DNA of 64,000 nucleotides. It comes from Verrucomicrobiota bacterium. Lineage in GTDB: Bacteria > Verrucomicrobiota > Verrucomicrobiia > Verrucomicrobiales > Akkermansiaceae. Below the pieces are notes generated by a model. The model made no database searches. It saw nothing but the letters and a program-made list of their open reading frames with translations, and was not told the DNA's origin. Location of the stretch: contig JAPLUI010000312.1 in NCBI GenBank assembly GCA_026397725.1, positions 1 to 64,000 on the forward strand. The letters run 5' to 3'. Within the stretch, counting starts at the first letter, position 1. Each line of letters opens with the position of its first letter. Both the position numbers and the translations under genes were made by a program. This document shows positions 8,436 through 17,228 of the stretch, piece after piece.

Positions 8436-9636
8436 CAGGGAGCGTTGGCCTCTCAACACTGGTTCCCGCAGGCCGCCCCGCTGGCGGTGATGCAGGCGTT
8501 GGCGGGTCTTGCTGCGGGGCGCTAGCCGCTGGCTTCACGCCGGCGTCAGCGAGCGAAAGCCAGTGGCAGGCAAGGACTTTGACCAGTTCGAATTTTTGTC
8601 CGGAGGCGGCTTCCACAGCCAGGCGGCGGATCTTGACGCGGACGCGGATCATGCCGTGCGGGTCCAGGCTGGCGAGCTTGGAACCAAACAGGGCTTCGCC
8701 TTTGGCCTGTTTGTCGAAGGCGGCAGCCAAGAGTTCGCCATCGGGGCTATCGCGTCTGACCAGAAACTCGGGCGAAGGCGAACCGGCTTGATCCGGGAAG
8801 CCGAAGCGGGGCGCGTAAAATGCCAGACTCATGTAGTTGGTTTCGCTGCGCTCTTTCAACAGTCGCTCGCGGACCAGCAGGCGGAACTCCGCCTCCGGGT
8901 CGCCGGCACCGGAGAGAAAGAGCGACCATGGGTACTCACTGTAGCGGGCAAAGTGTTCCCAATCCAGCCGCCATTCACCATTTTGTTGGACGAAAACGCA
9001 GTCGAGCGTGCGGCCATCCGTCGAGGTCCAGCGGCTTTCCAAGGCCTGCCCCGTTGGCAAATCCAGCAGGGTGTTGTCAGTGTTGCTCACGGAACTTGGA
9101 TCGATGCGGGTCAAGGGATTGAGGTCATAGAAGCGAGCCATGCGTCCAGCCGTGGCCACCGGATTGAGCACGAATTGATTGCGCTCCTCGGGAGCACCGG
9201 CGTTGAAGAATCCGCCAAGGACTTCACAACAAGCCGCCAGGGCCTTGTTGAGAATGACGACGGATTCATCGCCGGCGGTTCCTTTGACCGAGGATTCGTC
9301 CGAGGAGTTGGCGCTGTAGCGTCCGGAATCTTCGGGCCAGATCCAGAGGATGGCGAGTGCGATCAAGGTTGTCGTCAGCACCCATCCACCAAGGATTTTC
9401 GCCATCAGGAAGCTTCGTCGCGAGCGGCGCTCGGAGCGCTTTTCCCGCCCCTGGCTTGAGTGCGAGCGGCTTGGCAAGCCGGCAGGATGGGCGGGACTTG
9501 CGGGCACCGCTTCCACACCCAGGGACGGGTCCTGTCCGCATGTTGCGCAGCGACGGTCGTTGGCATCCTCAGTGGGAGACTTGAACAGCGAACCGCAACG
9601 TCCGCAGTGATACCATGCCATGTTTTCTTCGCTCAC
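8428..9636 (-). CDS. Zinc-ribbon membrane protein (paralogue 2)
   Basis: 402 residues. The N-terminus has two CXXC pairs (CGRC and CATC at about residues 12-37) forming a zinc ribbon, then a basic linker, one transmembrane helix (about 78-99, GWVLTTTLIALAILWIWP), and a long domain after it. That domain shares spacing and short motifs with the protein of the next gene upstream (ARFYDLNPL/ARFCVYFVR, WRLDWEHFA/ALKIDWEAT, EFRLLVRERLL/FYSLTFPEAEFRSF, HWLSL/HIDWV), so the two are divergent paralogues. The C-terminus is rich in Pro. The gene starts 11 bases after the upstream stop, so the two are probably one operon. Function unknown; a one-pass sensor or envelope protein fits. Start is ATG 9636 or 9621. 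Confidence 0.65.
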   Translation of the reverse strand: MSEENMAWYHCGRCGSLFKSPTEDANDRRCATCGQDPSLGVEAVPASPAHPAGLPSRSHSSQGREKRSERRSRRSFLMAKILGGWVLTTTLIALAILWIWPEDSGRYSANSSDESSVKGTAGDESVVILNKALAACCEVLGGFFNAGAPEERNQFVLNPVATAGRMARFYDLNPLTRIDPSSVSNTDNTLLDLPTGQALESRWTSTDGRTLDCVFVQQNGEWRLDWEHFARYSEYPWSLFLSGAGDPEAEFRLLVRERLLKERSETNYMSLAFYAPRFGFPDQAGSPSPEFLVRRDSPDGELLAAAFDKQAKGEALFGSKLASLDPHGMIRVRVKIRRLAVEAASGQKFELVKVLACHWLSLADAGVKPAASAPQQDPPTPASPPAGRPAGTSVERPTLPDD

Positions 9637-9647
9637 GGGGGGGATGT

Positions 9648-10862
9648 CTAGGGGGAAACCCAGTCAATGTGAAGCATCTCTCCAATGATCCACTGATTTT
9701 TTTGCGAGCCCTTGGGACCGGGAGTCATACGAAGGGTCATGGCTTGTTCCAAAAGGGTGGCGTCGAGACTCTCCGTGGATTCGCAACCCTTGAGCAGGGC
9801 GGCTTCTGCGGGAGTTCCCCGCTGCACGTAGCCCCAAACGATTTGCTCCCGGTCCGGGGAAAGCATTTTGAACGAACGGAACTCCGCCTCAGGAAACGTC
9901 AGCGAGTAGAAATCCACCGGGCTGACGAAGGTCCGGATGACACCGCCAGACCCCAGGCCCTTCTGGAGGGTCTCAAACGAGACCTCACCAAGTCCCTGGG
10001 TGGCCTCCCAGTCGATCTTCAGGGCTGCCCCTTCGCGGACGAAATACACGCAGAAGCGGGCAAAGTCCGGCATCCGGCCACTCAACAGTCCGTGGGATTT
10101 GCCACCTTGCGCAGTGACCTCCCAGGCGGCTTCGCGAGGCGGCTCCCAGGCTGCCGGGACATTTTGCGGCCGCCACTCCTGTTTGAGTTGACGGACCAGG
10201 CGAGTGGCATCGCGGATCAGCGGCAAGACCTCCTCCGGAGTCTTGGCCTTGGCATAATCGGCGAGCAGGGCCCGGGCGTCCTGTTCGCTTGATCCGTCAA
10301 TCTCAAAGCCCGTCACATCCTCGACCGGGGTTTCTTCTATCAATGGGACGGGCTCCGCCTGAATCTGCTGCCGTTCTGCCAGGCACAACTCATGGATGGC
10401 GAGGGCGGCGACCAGCAGCACCCCCACCCCGGCCCCGGACACGGTCAGCCAGCGCATTGGATGTTTGCAGACTTTCCCCCACTCCTTGCCTTCGCCATGC
10501 AGGTCCCGCCGTCTTTCTTCCTGCACCACCGGCTGGCCGGCGCTGATCACCTTGTTAGCTTGAAACGGACCCTCGTCATAAACCGGCTCCAACTTGACCA
10601 CTTCCGTGCCGAATGACTTGCCTGGCACCGGCCTGGTGGCGGCGGACCTCACCGCCATTTTGAAATCGATCCGCAAACCGAGCTGCGCCTTGTTCCTGCC
10701 ATGGGGTGCGGCTTGCCCGCGTGCTTCCGGCACCCGCTTTCCAGGCAGGAAAAAGCCGGCACAGACGCCGTTTTCCGCGTGGTCCTCCGCATCATCCCAC
10801 ACTCCGATTGAAGCAACGGGTGGGGTTTCATGGTGTAGAGGCTCGAGAAAGTTTGGATTCAT
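9648..10862 (-). CDS. Single-pass membrane protein (paralogue 1)
   Basis: About 404 residues from ATG 10862 (MNPNFLEPLHHETPP); an upstream in-frame ATG-equivalent at 10919 would add 19 residues of low-complexity sequence. A cytoplasmic-looking N-terminal part of about 140 residues is followed by a hydrophobic helix (VSGAGVGVLLVAALAIHEL) and an exported domain of about 230 residues that resembles the one of the following gene. Unlike its neighbour it has no zinc ribbon. It is not a family I can name. The gene lies between ruvA and the paralogue, all on the minus strand. Confidence 0.6.
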   Translation of the reverse strand: MNPNFLEPLHHETPPVASIGVWDDAEDHAENGVCAGFFLPGKRVPEARGQAAPHGRNKAQLGLRIDFKMAVRSAATRPVPGKSFGTEVVKLEPVYDEGPFQANKVISAGQPVVQEERRRDLHGEGKEWGKVCKHPMRWLTVSGAGVGVLLVAALAIHELCLAERQQIQAEPVPLIEETPVEDVTGFEIDGSSEQDARALLADYAKAKTPEEVLPLIRDATRLVRQLKQEWRPQNVPAAWEPPREAAWEVTAQGGKSHGLLSGRMPDFARFCVYFVREGAALKIDWEATQGLGEVSFETLQKGLGSGGVIRTFVSPVDFYSLTFPEAEFRSFKMLSPDREQIVWGYVQRGTPAEAALLKGCESTESLDATLLEQAMTLRMTPGPKGSQKNQWIIGEMLHIDWVSP

Positions 10863-10981
10863 TTGAAATCCCCAAATGGCAGCGGGCTGAAAATGGACTC
10901 CATCCTGCCCCTGATGCAAGCCCGCAAGTCAAAAAAAATCCACGAGTTCGCCCCGCTGCGGTCCCGGAGTCGGCAGCGTGG

Positions 10982-11578
10982 CTAGCCTTGGAGCGCCCGC
11001 AAGGCACTCCGGATCAGGGTTTCGGTGGTGGCGGCGGGATCGGCATCCAGCACTCGCCGGAGGGCCTTGCGGGAGTCCACCTGCTTATAGCCCAGCGCGA
11101 TGAGCGCCAGCTCGGCATCGGCAGCGGAAGCACTCACTTGGCCTGCGGCGGCGTCCTGCCAGGTGTCAGCCACCCCGACCTTGTCCTTGAGTTCGAGCAC
11201 AATCCGTTCCGCGGTTTTCTTGCCAAGCCCTTTGATGCGGGAAAGCTCGGCCACCTCGCCTGCGACCACGCAGGTTTTGAAGCGGGACACCGGCATGCCG
11301 CTGAGCACCGACATGGCAATGGCCGGGCCGATGCCGCTCACCCGGTCGATGAGCATCAGGAACACATCGCGTTCCTCCTCACTGGCAAACCCATAGAGCG
11401 TATGCGCCGTCTCCCGGATGTGCAGGTGCGTCCGCAAGTCCACCTCCAGGCCCTCGGCCGCGTGCAGGCGGTCAAATGTTGAGAGTGGCACGATGACCTC
11501 GTAGCCCACGCCATGGACATCCACCACCAGGCGGTTGGGATACGCCTCGAGAACTATGCCGCGCAGTCGTGCTATCAT
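10982..11578 (-). CDS. ruvA: Holliday junction branch migration protein RuvA
   Basis: 198 residues, the usual length. RuvA binds four-way DNA junctions and loads the RuvB motor during recombinational repair. The N-terminal OB fold (MIARLRGIVLEAYPNRLVV, GVGYEV) is followed by two helix-hairpin-helix motifs (DRVSGIGPAIAMSVLSG and RIKGLGKKTAERIVLEL) and a C-terminal RuvB-binding domain (ALIALGYK). ruvB and ruvC are not adjacent, so the usual ruvAB pairing is broken in this genome or they lie elsewhere. Confidence 0.95.
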   Translation of the reverse strand: MIARLRGIVLEAYPNRLVVDVHGVGYEVIVPLSTFDRLHAAEGLEVDLRTHLHIRETAHTLYGFASEEERDVFLMLIDRVSGIGPAIAMSVLSGMPVSRFKTCVVAGEVAELSRIKGLGKKTAERIVLELKDKVGVADTWQDAAAGQVSASAADAELALIALGYKQVDSRKALRRVLDADPAATTETLIRSALRALQG

Positions 11579-11638
11579 GGTGCGCGCAGTTTGGTCATGG
11601 CGGCGGTCGCGTCAATGCCGATCCTCAGGCAGGTTCGC

Positions 11639-12967
11639 TCATCTGCGGCGTCGGCAGCAGCCGATGAGCCCGCCGGCGAGCGCCAGCACCCAGGTGGAGG
11701 CTTCGGGAACCGCCGCGAAGAAGCCGGCGAGCACCTGATTGCCGATTTCATGACCGGTGGCGAGGCCGTCCAGATTGGCGCTGTTGAAGTGGATGCCGCC
11801 GTAGATGCGGCTGCTTCCGGCTTCCGAGGCGGCGGCATCAAAGTTGGCAAAACTGCGGGTCGTGTCATAGATCCCGTCAAAGTTGGTGTCGCCTTGGGTG
11901 GAGAATGCCAGGTCGCCGCCAATCAGGCCGTTGAGCACTGCCGCCGCCGCGCCGCTGAAGGTGCTGTGGCCGGAGACGTATTCCGGAAATGCCGGCGTCC
12001 CGATCAAGGGAGCCCAGTTGAGATCGACCGTGGTGGAGGCATTGCCATCGGTGTCGCCAGCCCGGATGGCGGTGACCGGACGCCAGAAATCGTAAACATA
12101 CTTGGCGTCCCATGCCGCCACCGCCGCATCTGCGGTGGCCACGTTGAGCGCGGCAAACAACTTGGCCGATTCATGAATCGTCAGCCCGGCGGCGAAGCTC
12201 TGGGCAATCGCATTCCAATGGCCGGGCGGAGTGTAGGTGCCGCCGCCATCGGCCCAGAATTTCGCGATTTGCGTCTGGTCCGCCGTGCGGGTGGCGCTGC
12301 TTATCGAACCGAGGTCTTTCACCATGTTGTAGTCATCCGCATAGGTCAGGGACCCGAGGGCCGGAGGCCCCGGCGGGCGGAACTGGTAGCCGGAACTCAT
12401 GGTCCATGGCGTCACCGAGCCAAAGCCGGGAAAAAGCGGAGGCGCATAGGCGGCCGGCGTGGGCGCCCAGTGACCCGGCAAGCCGGTTGGTGTGTAGAGC
12501 GCGGGATTGTTGGACCCGGCGGCACCGTCGGTAGCCCGCCAGGCAAGGATCTGGGTGGCCACACTGGCACCCCAGGCCTCGCCATTGGTGGTCAGCGAAG
12601 TGGGCGGCAGTGCCGCGATCTGGGCATCGCGCACCGCCGTGAAATGCGCCGTCTGAGACGGATAGAGGTTGGTCATGACCGTGTAGGCTGCCCCGATCGC
12701 CGCCGCCTCGGGCGACGAGGCGCTGGGCGCACTGCCGCCCACATGATAGGCCACATTTTCCCGCACGGCACCATTGACCGCGTCATAGATGCTGGTGTGG
12801 AGGATCGCCATCGCCCGGGAGGCCAGCGGCGGCGCGGCACTGGTGGTGCGGATGACGTTGAGGATTTCCTGGTTCCAATCAACGACCAAGTCGGCGCGGA
12901 GACTGGCGGGCAGCGCTGACAGCAGTCCGATCAGCGTGAGGGGGTTCAAATGGACTGGCATTTTCAT
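11639..12967 (-). CDS. Vanadium-dependent haloperoxidase-like protein, PEP-CTERM
   Basis: 442 residues. A signal peptide (to about LPASLRA) is followed by an all-helical domain of the vanadium haloperoxidase/PAP2 superfamily. The three vanadate/phosphate-binding motifs are visible: KYVYDFWRPVTAIR, PEYVSGHSTFSGA and SRIYGGIHFNSAN, the last followed by GHEIGN. The protein ends VPEASTWVLALAGGLIGCC plus four Arg, a textbook PEP-CTERM signal, so the enzyme is probably processed by an exosortase and held in or released from the envelope. No exosortase is in the window. Predicted activity is halide oxidation with H2O2 or phosphatase; sequence alone cannot separate them. Confidence 0.85.
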   Translation of the reverse strand: MKMPVHLNPLTLIGLLSALPASLRADLVVDWNQEILNVIRTTSAAPPLASRAMAILHTSIYDAVNGAVRENVAYHVGGSAPSASSPEAAAIGAAYTVMTNLYPSQTAHFTAVRDAQIAALPPTSLTTNGEAWGASVATQILAWRATDGAAGSNNPALYTPTGLPGHWAPTPAAYAPPLFPGFGSVTPWTMSSGYQFRPPGPPALGSLTYADDYNMVKDLGSISSATRTADQTQIAKFWADGGGTYTPPGHWNAIAQSFAAGLTIHESAKLFAALNVATADAAVAAWDAKYVYDFWRPVTAIRAGDTDGNASTTVDLNWAPLIGTPAFPEYVSGHSTFSGAAAAVLNGLIGGDLAFSTQGDTNFDGIYDTTRSFANFDAAASEAGSSRIYGGIHFNSANLDGLATGHEIGNQVLAGFFAAVPEASTWVLALAGGLIGCCRRRR

Positions 12968-13208
12968 GGGGAGTTGCAGGTTGGGATGCAGTTCGATTTC
13001 TGTTAGATATGGCTGAATTCACTCAGGCAGCCCTAACACAGGGATACCATCACGGCAGAGTAAGCCGCTTCCCGCAGGTTGCAAGAATTATTTTTCGTAT
13101 TTTTTCCATGGTCAGGTCTGCCGCATTCGCGGCGGGTCGGCGGCGGGGTGATCCGGAGGGTGGCAATTGGCCATTGCACGGAGGCGGGAAAGGGAGTATC
13201 TGAGGCGG

Positions 13209-13574
13209 ATGAACTTTGCGACATTGAGCCGTTGGGCAGACGAGGAGGTCAAGGCCCTGACCAAGATTCTGCCACCGGATGTGCGGGCTGCGGTGCAGCG
13301 TTGCACGATCAGTCATGAGCCTCGCCCGGGCCTCAATCCAATGGATGATGAGCTTGAAGGGGATGAACTGGGCTTGTTTGAAGGGACCTGCCTGCTTGAT
13401 GAGCCGACGCCGGAGGAGATTCCGCGGATTCGCCTGTTCCTGGAGAATCTATGGGAATGGGTGGAGGAGGATGAACAGGACTATCGCGACGAGGTCGGCA
13501 CCACCTTGCTCCACGAACTCGGCCACTATCTGGGCTGGGATGAAGATGAAGTGTCTGAGCGCGGACTGGAGTGA
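13209..13574 (+). CDS. Zincin-like metallopeptidase (PF06262 type)
   Basis: 121 residues from ATG 13209, preferred over an upstream ATG (13167) because GAGGCGG lies just before it and the protein then begins at the conserved domain. The acidic protein carries the zinc site HELGHYLGWDEDE (HExxH plus a third ligand), diagnostic of the small MmyA/PF06262 metallopeptidase family. Substrate unknown. Its last 49 bases overlap the end of the convergent methyltransferase gene. Confidence 0.8.
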   Translation: MNFATLSRWADEEVKALTKILPPDVRAAVQRCTISHEPRPGLNPMDDELEGDELGLFEGTCLLDEPTPEEIPRIRLFLENLWEWVEEDEQDYRDEVGTTLLHELGHYLGWDEDEVSERGLE

Positions 13575-14755
13575 GAGGTGGCGGCCGACTCGAAGAACAA
13601 GGTGAACTCGTGGCGGTTGTAGGTGAGGTGGGTTTGCGCAAACAGGCGCAGACCACCGGTGGCCGCAAGCGCGGTTACCGTCGCAAACAGGCGCTGAATC
13701 TCCGGCAGCGTGGTGGCCCCGCCGGTTTTGAGCGTGAAGATCACCAACCCGCCGGGTCGCAGCGGTGTTGCCAGCCGGAGCACGGCGGCGATGGCGTCGC
13801 GGGCGGCGCCGTTCATGTCGGATAGAATCGCCTCATAACATGCGTCCGGCTCCGCCCGGAAGGTGGCCGCATCGCCGCAGAAAAACCTCAAGTCCGGCGA
13901 GTGGGCGAGGCGCGGGTGCAGGAGCACGCGGTCCACGGCGGTGACGCGGTAGCCACGGGCCAGCAGCTCGGAAGTCATGCCACCGGGGCTGGCGCCGAGT
14001 TCCAGCCAGTGTGCATGGGTCGGTGGCGGGGGCCGGTGGAGGCGCAGGTAATGGAGGGCTTCGGCGAGTTTCGCCCCGGCGCGGCTGATGGTTTCGGCCG
14101 GGTTCTGGCTGATGTAGCGGGTGCCACCCGGATGGAATCCGTTGCAGTGCCGCGGGCTTTGCATGCCGCAAAACAAGCCCTCCTTGCCGAGCAGGCAAAA
14201 CAAGGTCGGGGCATTCGGATCCTGGGCTTCGGCCGCATGCGGTGCCACGGCCGTGGGCGGGAATAGCTGCAGGGTCCGGCCGCGAAGGTTGGAAGCGAGT
14301 TGCTTGTAATAGGAATCCCGTGAGCCTGGATGGAGCAGGCCGATGAGCAGGGTTTGTGGCTGGCGGACGGCGAATTTCCGCACCAGGGCTTGCGCCGCCT
14401 TTTCCACAAAGCCATCCATGGTGCGGGGGCCGCAGGGCCAACTGTGTTGCACTGGCAGATTCCATCTGACAAATCGGGCCAGCTCCGCCCGCCGCAGGGC
14501 CGCCGGGTCGGCAGGCCGGAGCAGCCAATACTCATGGCCCAGCTTCGTGCAGGACGGCGGGTCGAGCCGCCGGATGATTTCCGGGACGATCCCCGCAAAG
14601 ATTTCAGGGATGCGGATCAGCCATGAAGGGGCCGCCGGGAGCGAGGGGGATTTCAAATGCGTGGAGTGGGTTGCGGCTGGGGGGCAAGTACCGCAAGGTG
14701 CGGCGAGCGGGTGGCATCCGCCCTGCGGGTTCCGCGGGCCTGGCGAGCCGCTCAA
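13526..14755 (-). CDS. RlmM/FtsJ-like rRNA 2'-O-methyltransferase
   Basis: Up to 409 residues. The C-terminal half is a Rossmann methyltransferase with the S-adenosylmethionine motif ELGASPGGMTSELLARG and TAVDR, then the downstream motifs ILSDMNG and VIFTLKTGG. The N-terminal half (RKFAVRQPQTLLIGL) resembles the THUMP-like part of RlmM, which methylates the 2'-OH of C2498 in 23S rRNA. The start is uncertain: the frame is open to a TTG at 14755 that overlaps the stop of the EF-hand gene, and no ATG lies before the conserved part. The first 40 residues look non-conserved. The catalytic tetrad K-D-K-E was not fully checked. Confidence 0.75.
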   Translation of the reverse strand: MSGSPGPRNPQGGCHPLAAPCGTCPPAATHSTHLKSPSLPAAPSWLIRIPEIFAGIVPEIIRRLDPPSCTKLGHEYWLLRPADPAALRRAELARFVRWNLPVQHSWPCGPRTMDGFVEKAAQALVRKFAVRQPQTLLIGLLHPGSRDSYYKQLASNLRGRTLQLFPPTAVAPHAAEAQDPNAPTLFCLLGKEGLFCGMQSPRHCNGFHPGGTRYISQNPAETISRAGAKLAEALHYLRLHRPPPPTHAHWLELGASPGGMTSELLARGYRVTAVDRVLLHPRLAHSPDLRFFCGDAATFRAEPDACYEAILSDMNGAARDAIAAVLRLATPLRPGGLVIFTLKTGGATTLPEIQRLFATVTALAATGGLRLFAQTHLTYNRHEFTLFFESAATSHSSPRSDTSSSSQPR

Positions 14756-15084
14756 GGCGCCTCGAAAATCTGCGGGCCATGGTCCGCGCCCGCTTGGGCT
14801 TCGCGTTGCGAGATGCGCCGGTCGCCGTTGGTATCGTAGCTCGTCATCACCTGGTCCAACTCGGCCGGGCTCAGCCGGAGGGTGCCCGCCTCCTTGAGGC
14901 CTGCCGCGATTTCCTGGCGGGTCAGATAGCCATCGCCATTCTGATCGAAGCGGTCGAATTTCTGGACCAGGCCATACATCTGGCGTTGTCGTGCCGCCGG
15001 TTTTTCGGGAGCGGGAGCACAGCCGAACAAGAAGCCGAAGAGGGCGAGAATCAGGTAAATGAGAAATAGGATGCTGGTGCTCAC
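14752..15084 (-). CDS. EF-hand lipoprotein
   Basis: About 110 residues from GTG 15084, chosen because it gives a compact lipoprotein signal (VSTSILFLIYLILALFGFL) ending in FGC as lipobox. After a short linker come two EF-hand calcium loops, DQNGDGYLTRQE and DTNGDRRISQRE; the first is canonical, the second has Arg at position 6. Probably a calcium-binding envelope lipoprotein. It precedes the methyltransferase gene with a 4-base overlap. Confidence 0.65.
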   Translation of the reverse strand: MSTSILFLIYLILALFGFLFGCAPAPEKPAARQRQMYGLVQKFDRFDQNGDGYLTRQEIAAGLKEAGTLRLSPAELDQVMTSYDTNGDRRISQREAQAGADHGPQIFEAP

Positions 15085-15119
15085 GGGCCTAGCCAAGGCT
15101 GCGGCAGGCAGCTTTGGCA

Positions 15120-15157
15120 AGCCTGATTTTTCGAGCTGTCGGGGCTGTCATCAGGCT
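15120..15157 (-). terminator. Possible stem-loop after rpoN
   Basis: AGCCTGAT and ATCAGGCT form an 8-base-pair stem around a 22-base loop, starting 14 bases after the rpoN stop in its direction of transcription. There is no strong run of T after it, so it is only a candidate terminator or processing site. Confidence 0.3.
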
Positions 15158-15171
15158 CATCCGCCGGAGCT

Positions 15172-16572
15172 TCAGGACGACTTGCGCAGGTGGACCGGGA
15201 GGATGCTCAATTGCTCGCGGTATTTGGCGACGGTGCGGCGTGCAATCTGGATGCCTTGGGCGGCGAGTTGTTTGGTGAGGGCGGTGTCGGTCAGGGGTTT
15301 GGCCGGGGGTTCGCGGGCGATGAGTTGTTGGATGGCTTCCCGCACGCCGGTGTTGGAGACTTCCTCGCCATCACGGGTCTGGTAGCCGGAGGCGAAAAAC
15401 GCGCGCATTTCCATGAGTCCGTGCGGGGTGAGCACATACTTGCCGGCGACCGCCCGGGAGATGGTGGCGTTGTGCAGCTTGAGTTCCTCGGCGAGGCCGG
15501 TCATGGTGAGCGGGCGCAGGTGGCGCGGCCCCTTGTCCAGGAACAACAGTTGGTGCTCGATGATCTTGTGAGCAATGGCAAGAATGGTTTCCTGACGCAG
15601 CGAAATGGAGCGGATCAGGCTGCGTCCGTCGCTGATTTGATTGCGCAGGAATTGCCGGGTGTTGGCATCCACGCCGCTGCTGCCGATCATGTCCTTGTAG
15701 AAATCATTGATGCGCAGGCTCGGCAGGTGCTCGTTGGTGAGCTGGGCCAGCCAGCGCCCGCCTTCGTCGCGTTCAATGATCACGTCGGGGAGGAGGTGGG
15801 GGTTCTCAGTCGGATCAAACTCACTGCCGGGGTTGGGCGAGAGGCAGCCGATGCTGGCGGCGGCTTCGGCAATGCGTTCCTCGCTGGTGTTCAGGGCGCG
15901 GGCGATTTGCGGGTAGTGCTTGCGGGCGAGCGCCTCGAGGTGATCGCGGACGATCTTGTATTCGAGGGATTCCTTGCGTCCGCTGTGTTCGAGTTGCAGC
16001 AGCAAGGACTCGGCGATTCCTGCCGCGCCGACCCCGGGCGGATGAAACGATTGCACGAGCGCGAGGGCGGCCTCCAAATGGGCCGCTTTCAAACCGAGAC
16101 GGATGCCGAGATCTTTCGTCGGCAGGTCGAGGAATCCGCGCGGGTCGAGATTGCCGAGGATCGCGCGGGCCGCATGGCGGATTTCCGGCTCGACCATGGA
16201 GAGGTCAAGTTGTTGCTGCAAATGCTGCTGCAGGGTTTCGGGGGCGATGATCGATTCGTAGAGATGTTGGCGGCGCTCCTCGTCATCGGCGCTCCATGGG
16301 GAGGTGCTGCCGCTGGTGATCTCGCGATCACGCCAGTCGTCGTCGGTCTCATTGAGATGTTCCAACGAATCGGCGGATTCCGGGTCGGGCGCGTCGGCAT
16401 CCAGCGACAACGACTCGGTGCATTCTTCCAGCACCGGATTGGTTTCGAGGGCCTGGCGGACGAGTTGGGCAAGCTCCAAGGTGCCCGCTTGCAGAATTTC
16501 CAGACTCTTGCGCATCTGCGGCGCAAGTGTCTGCTGCTGGGAAAAAGTTTGATGGAGCGAGGCCTGGGACAT
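15172..16572 (-). CDS. rpoN: RNA polymerase sigma-54 factor RpoN
   Basis: 466 residues from ATG 16572 (MSQASLHQTFSQQQTLAPQ), which gives the standard N-terminus; 17 codons upstream remain open but do not fit the family. Region I (LHQTFSQQQTLAPQMRKSLE) binds activators; an acidic region II follows; the core-binding domain has NLDPRGFLD and FHPPGVGA. The C-terminus holds the DNA-binding helix-turn-helix (LTDTALTKQLAAQGI) and the RpoN box ARRTVAKYRE. It recognises -24/-12 promoters together with an AAA+ activator. No activator gene is in the window. Confidence 0.95.
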   Translation of the reverse strand: MSQASLHQTFSQQQTLAPQMRKSLEILQAGTLELAQLVRQALETNPVLEECTESLSLDADAPDPESADSLEHLNETDDDWRDREITSGSTSPWSADDEERRQHLYESIIAPETLQQHLQQQLDLSMVEPEIRHAARAILGNLDPRGFLDLPTKDLGIRLGLKAAHLEAALALVQSFHPPGVGAAGIAESLLLQLEHSGRKESLEYKIVRDHLEALARKHYPQIARALNTSEERIAEAAASIGCLSPNPGSEFDPTENPHLLPDVIIERDEGGRWLAQLTNEHLPSLRINDFYKDMIGSSGVDANTRQFLRNQISDGRSLIRSISLRQETILAIAHKIIEHQLLFLDKGPRHLRPLTMTGLAEELKLHNATISRAVAGKYVLTPHGLMEMRAFFASGYQTRDGEEVSNTGVREAIQQLIAREPPAKPLTDTALTKQLAAQGIQIARRTVAKYREQLSILPVHLRKSS

Positions 16573-16727
16573 GGCGGCATGCGTCTTGCCGAACCCATCC
16601 AAGCAGATTCCGGAAAAAACCAAAGCAATTTACATGCCACCTTTGCGGTTTGTTTCCGAGCGGGGATTCCCTTCCCGTTGCAACCTGACAACCCCGCGCC
16701 CGCCGCCAAGCCCCAATCCAACCCGCT

Positions 16728-17069
16728 TCACTCCGTCTTGCGGAACTTCAGCACCCGCTCGCCCTCTCGATAGTAATTCAAGCGATCCCGCGCATGAATC
16801 TCCAAAAACTCCCGATCCTCCCGCAAGGCCCGGTGCTCGATCACGTAAGACTCGCGCTCCGCCAGCACCTCCTGCTCCCGCTCCTGCGCTTGCTCCAGCT
16901 TGCGTTCCAACTGCTCCAAGTGCCGCTTTTGCGGAATCGCCGTGGCCACCACCACAAAGCCCACCGCCAGGCCGACCACCACGAAAACCGCACGCTCCGC
17001 CCCATGCAGCATCCGTGTCCGGACCTCCAATTGTCTCACTTGATCCATCGCCAGCTTGCGTTTTGCCAT
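16728..17069 (-). CDS. FtsB/DivIC-like septum formation protein
   Basis: 113 residues from ATG 17069 (MAKRKLAMDQVR). A basic N-terminus is followed by a membrane helix (AVFVVVGLAVGFVVVATAI), a coiled coil (LEQLERKLEQAQEREQE) and the end ARDRLNYYREGERVLKF, the typical FtsB/DivIC ending (ARe.LgyvkpGE...). It would link the FtsQ/FtsL complex in the divisome. It lies between smc and rpoN on the same strand, with 159 bases to smc. Confidence 0.8.
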   Translation of the reverse strand: MAKRKLAMDQVRQLEVRTRMLHGAERAVFVVVGLAVGFVVVATAIPQKRHLEQLERKLEQAQEREQEVLAERESYVIEHRALREDREFLEIHARDRLNYYREGERVLKFRKTE

Positions 17070-17228
17070 CTGCGCAAACCCCAAAAAACGAATATCCGCC
17101 GAATTGTCAAGCATCCTTAGACAATTTTCCGCGTCAACTCTCACCCGTGCCGCGTGCCAGCCGCCGCCTCACCGCGCGAGACCAACGCATCTCTAACAAG
17201 AGAGGTCGGGAGCAGTGGCCGGTGGCGG

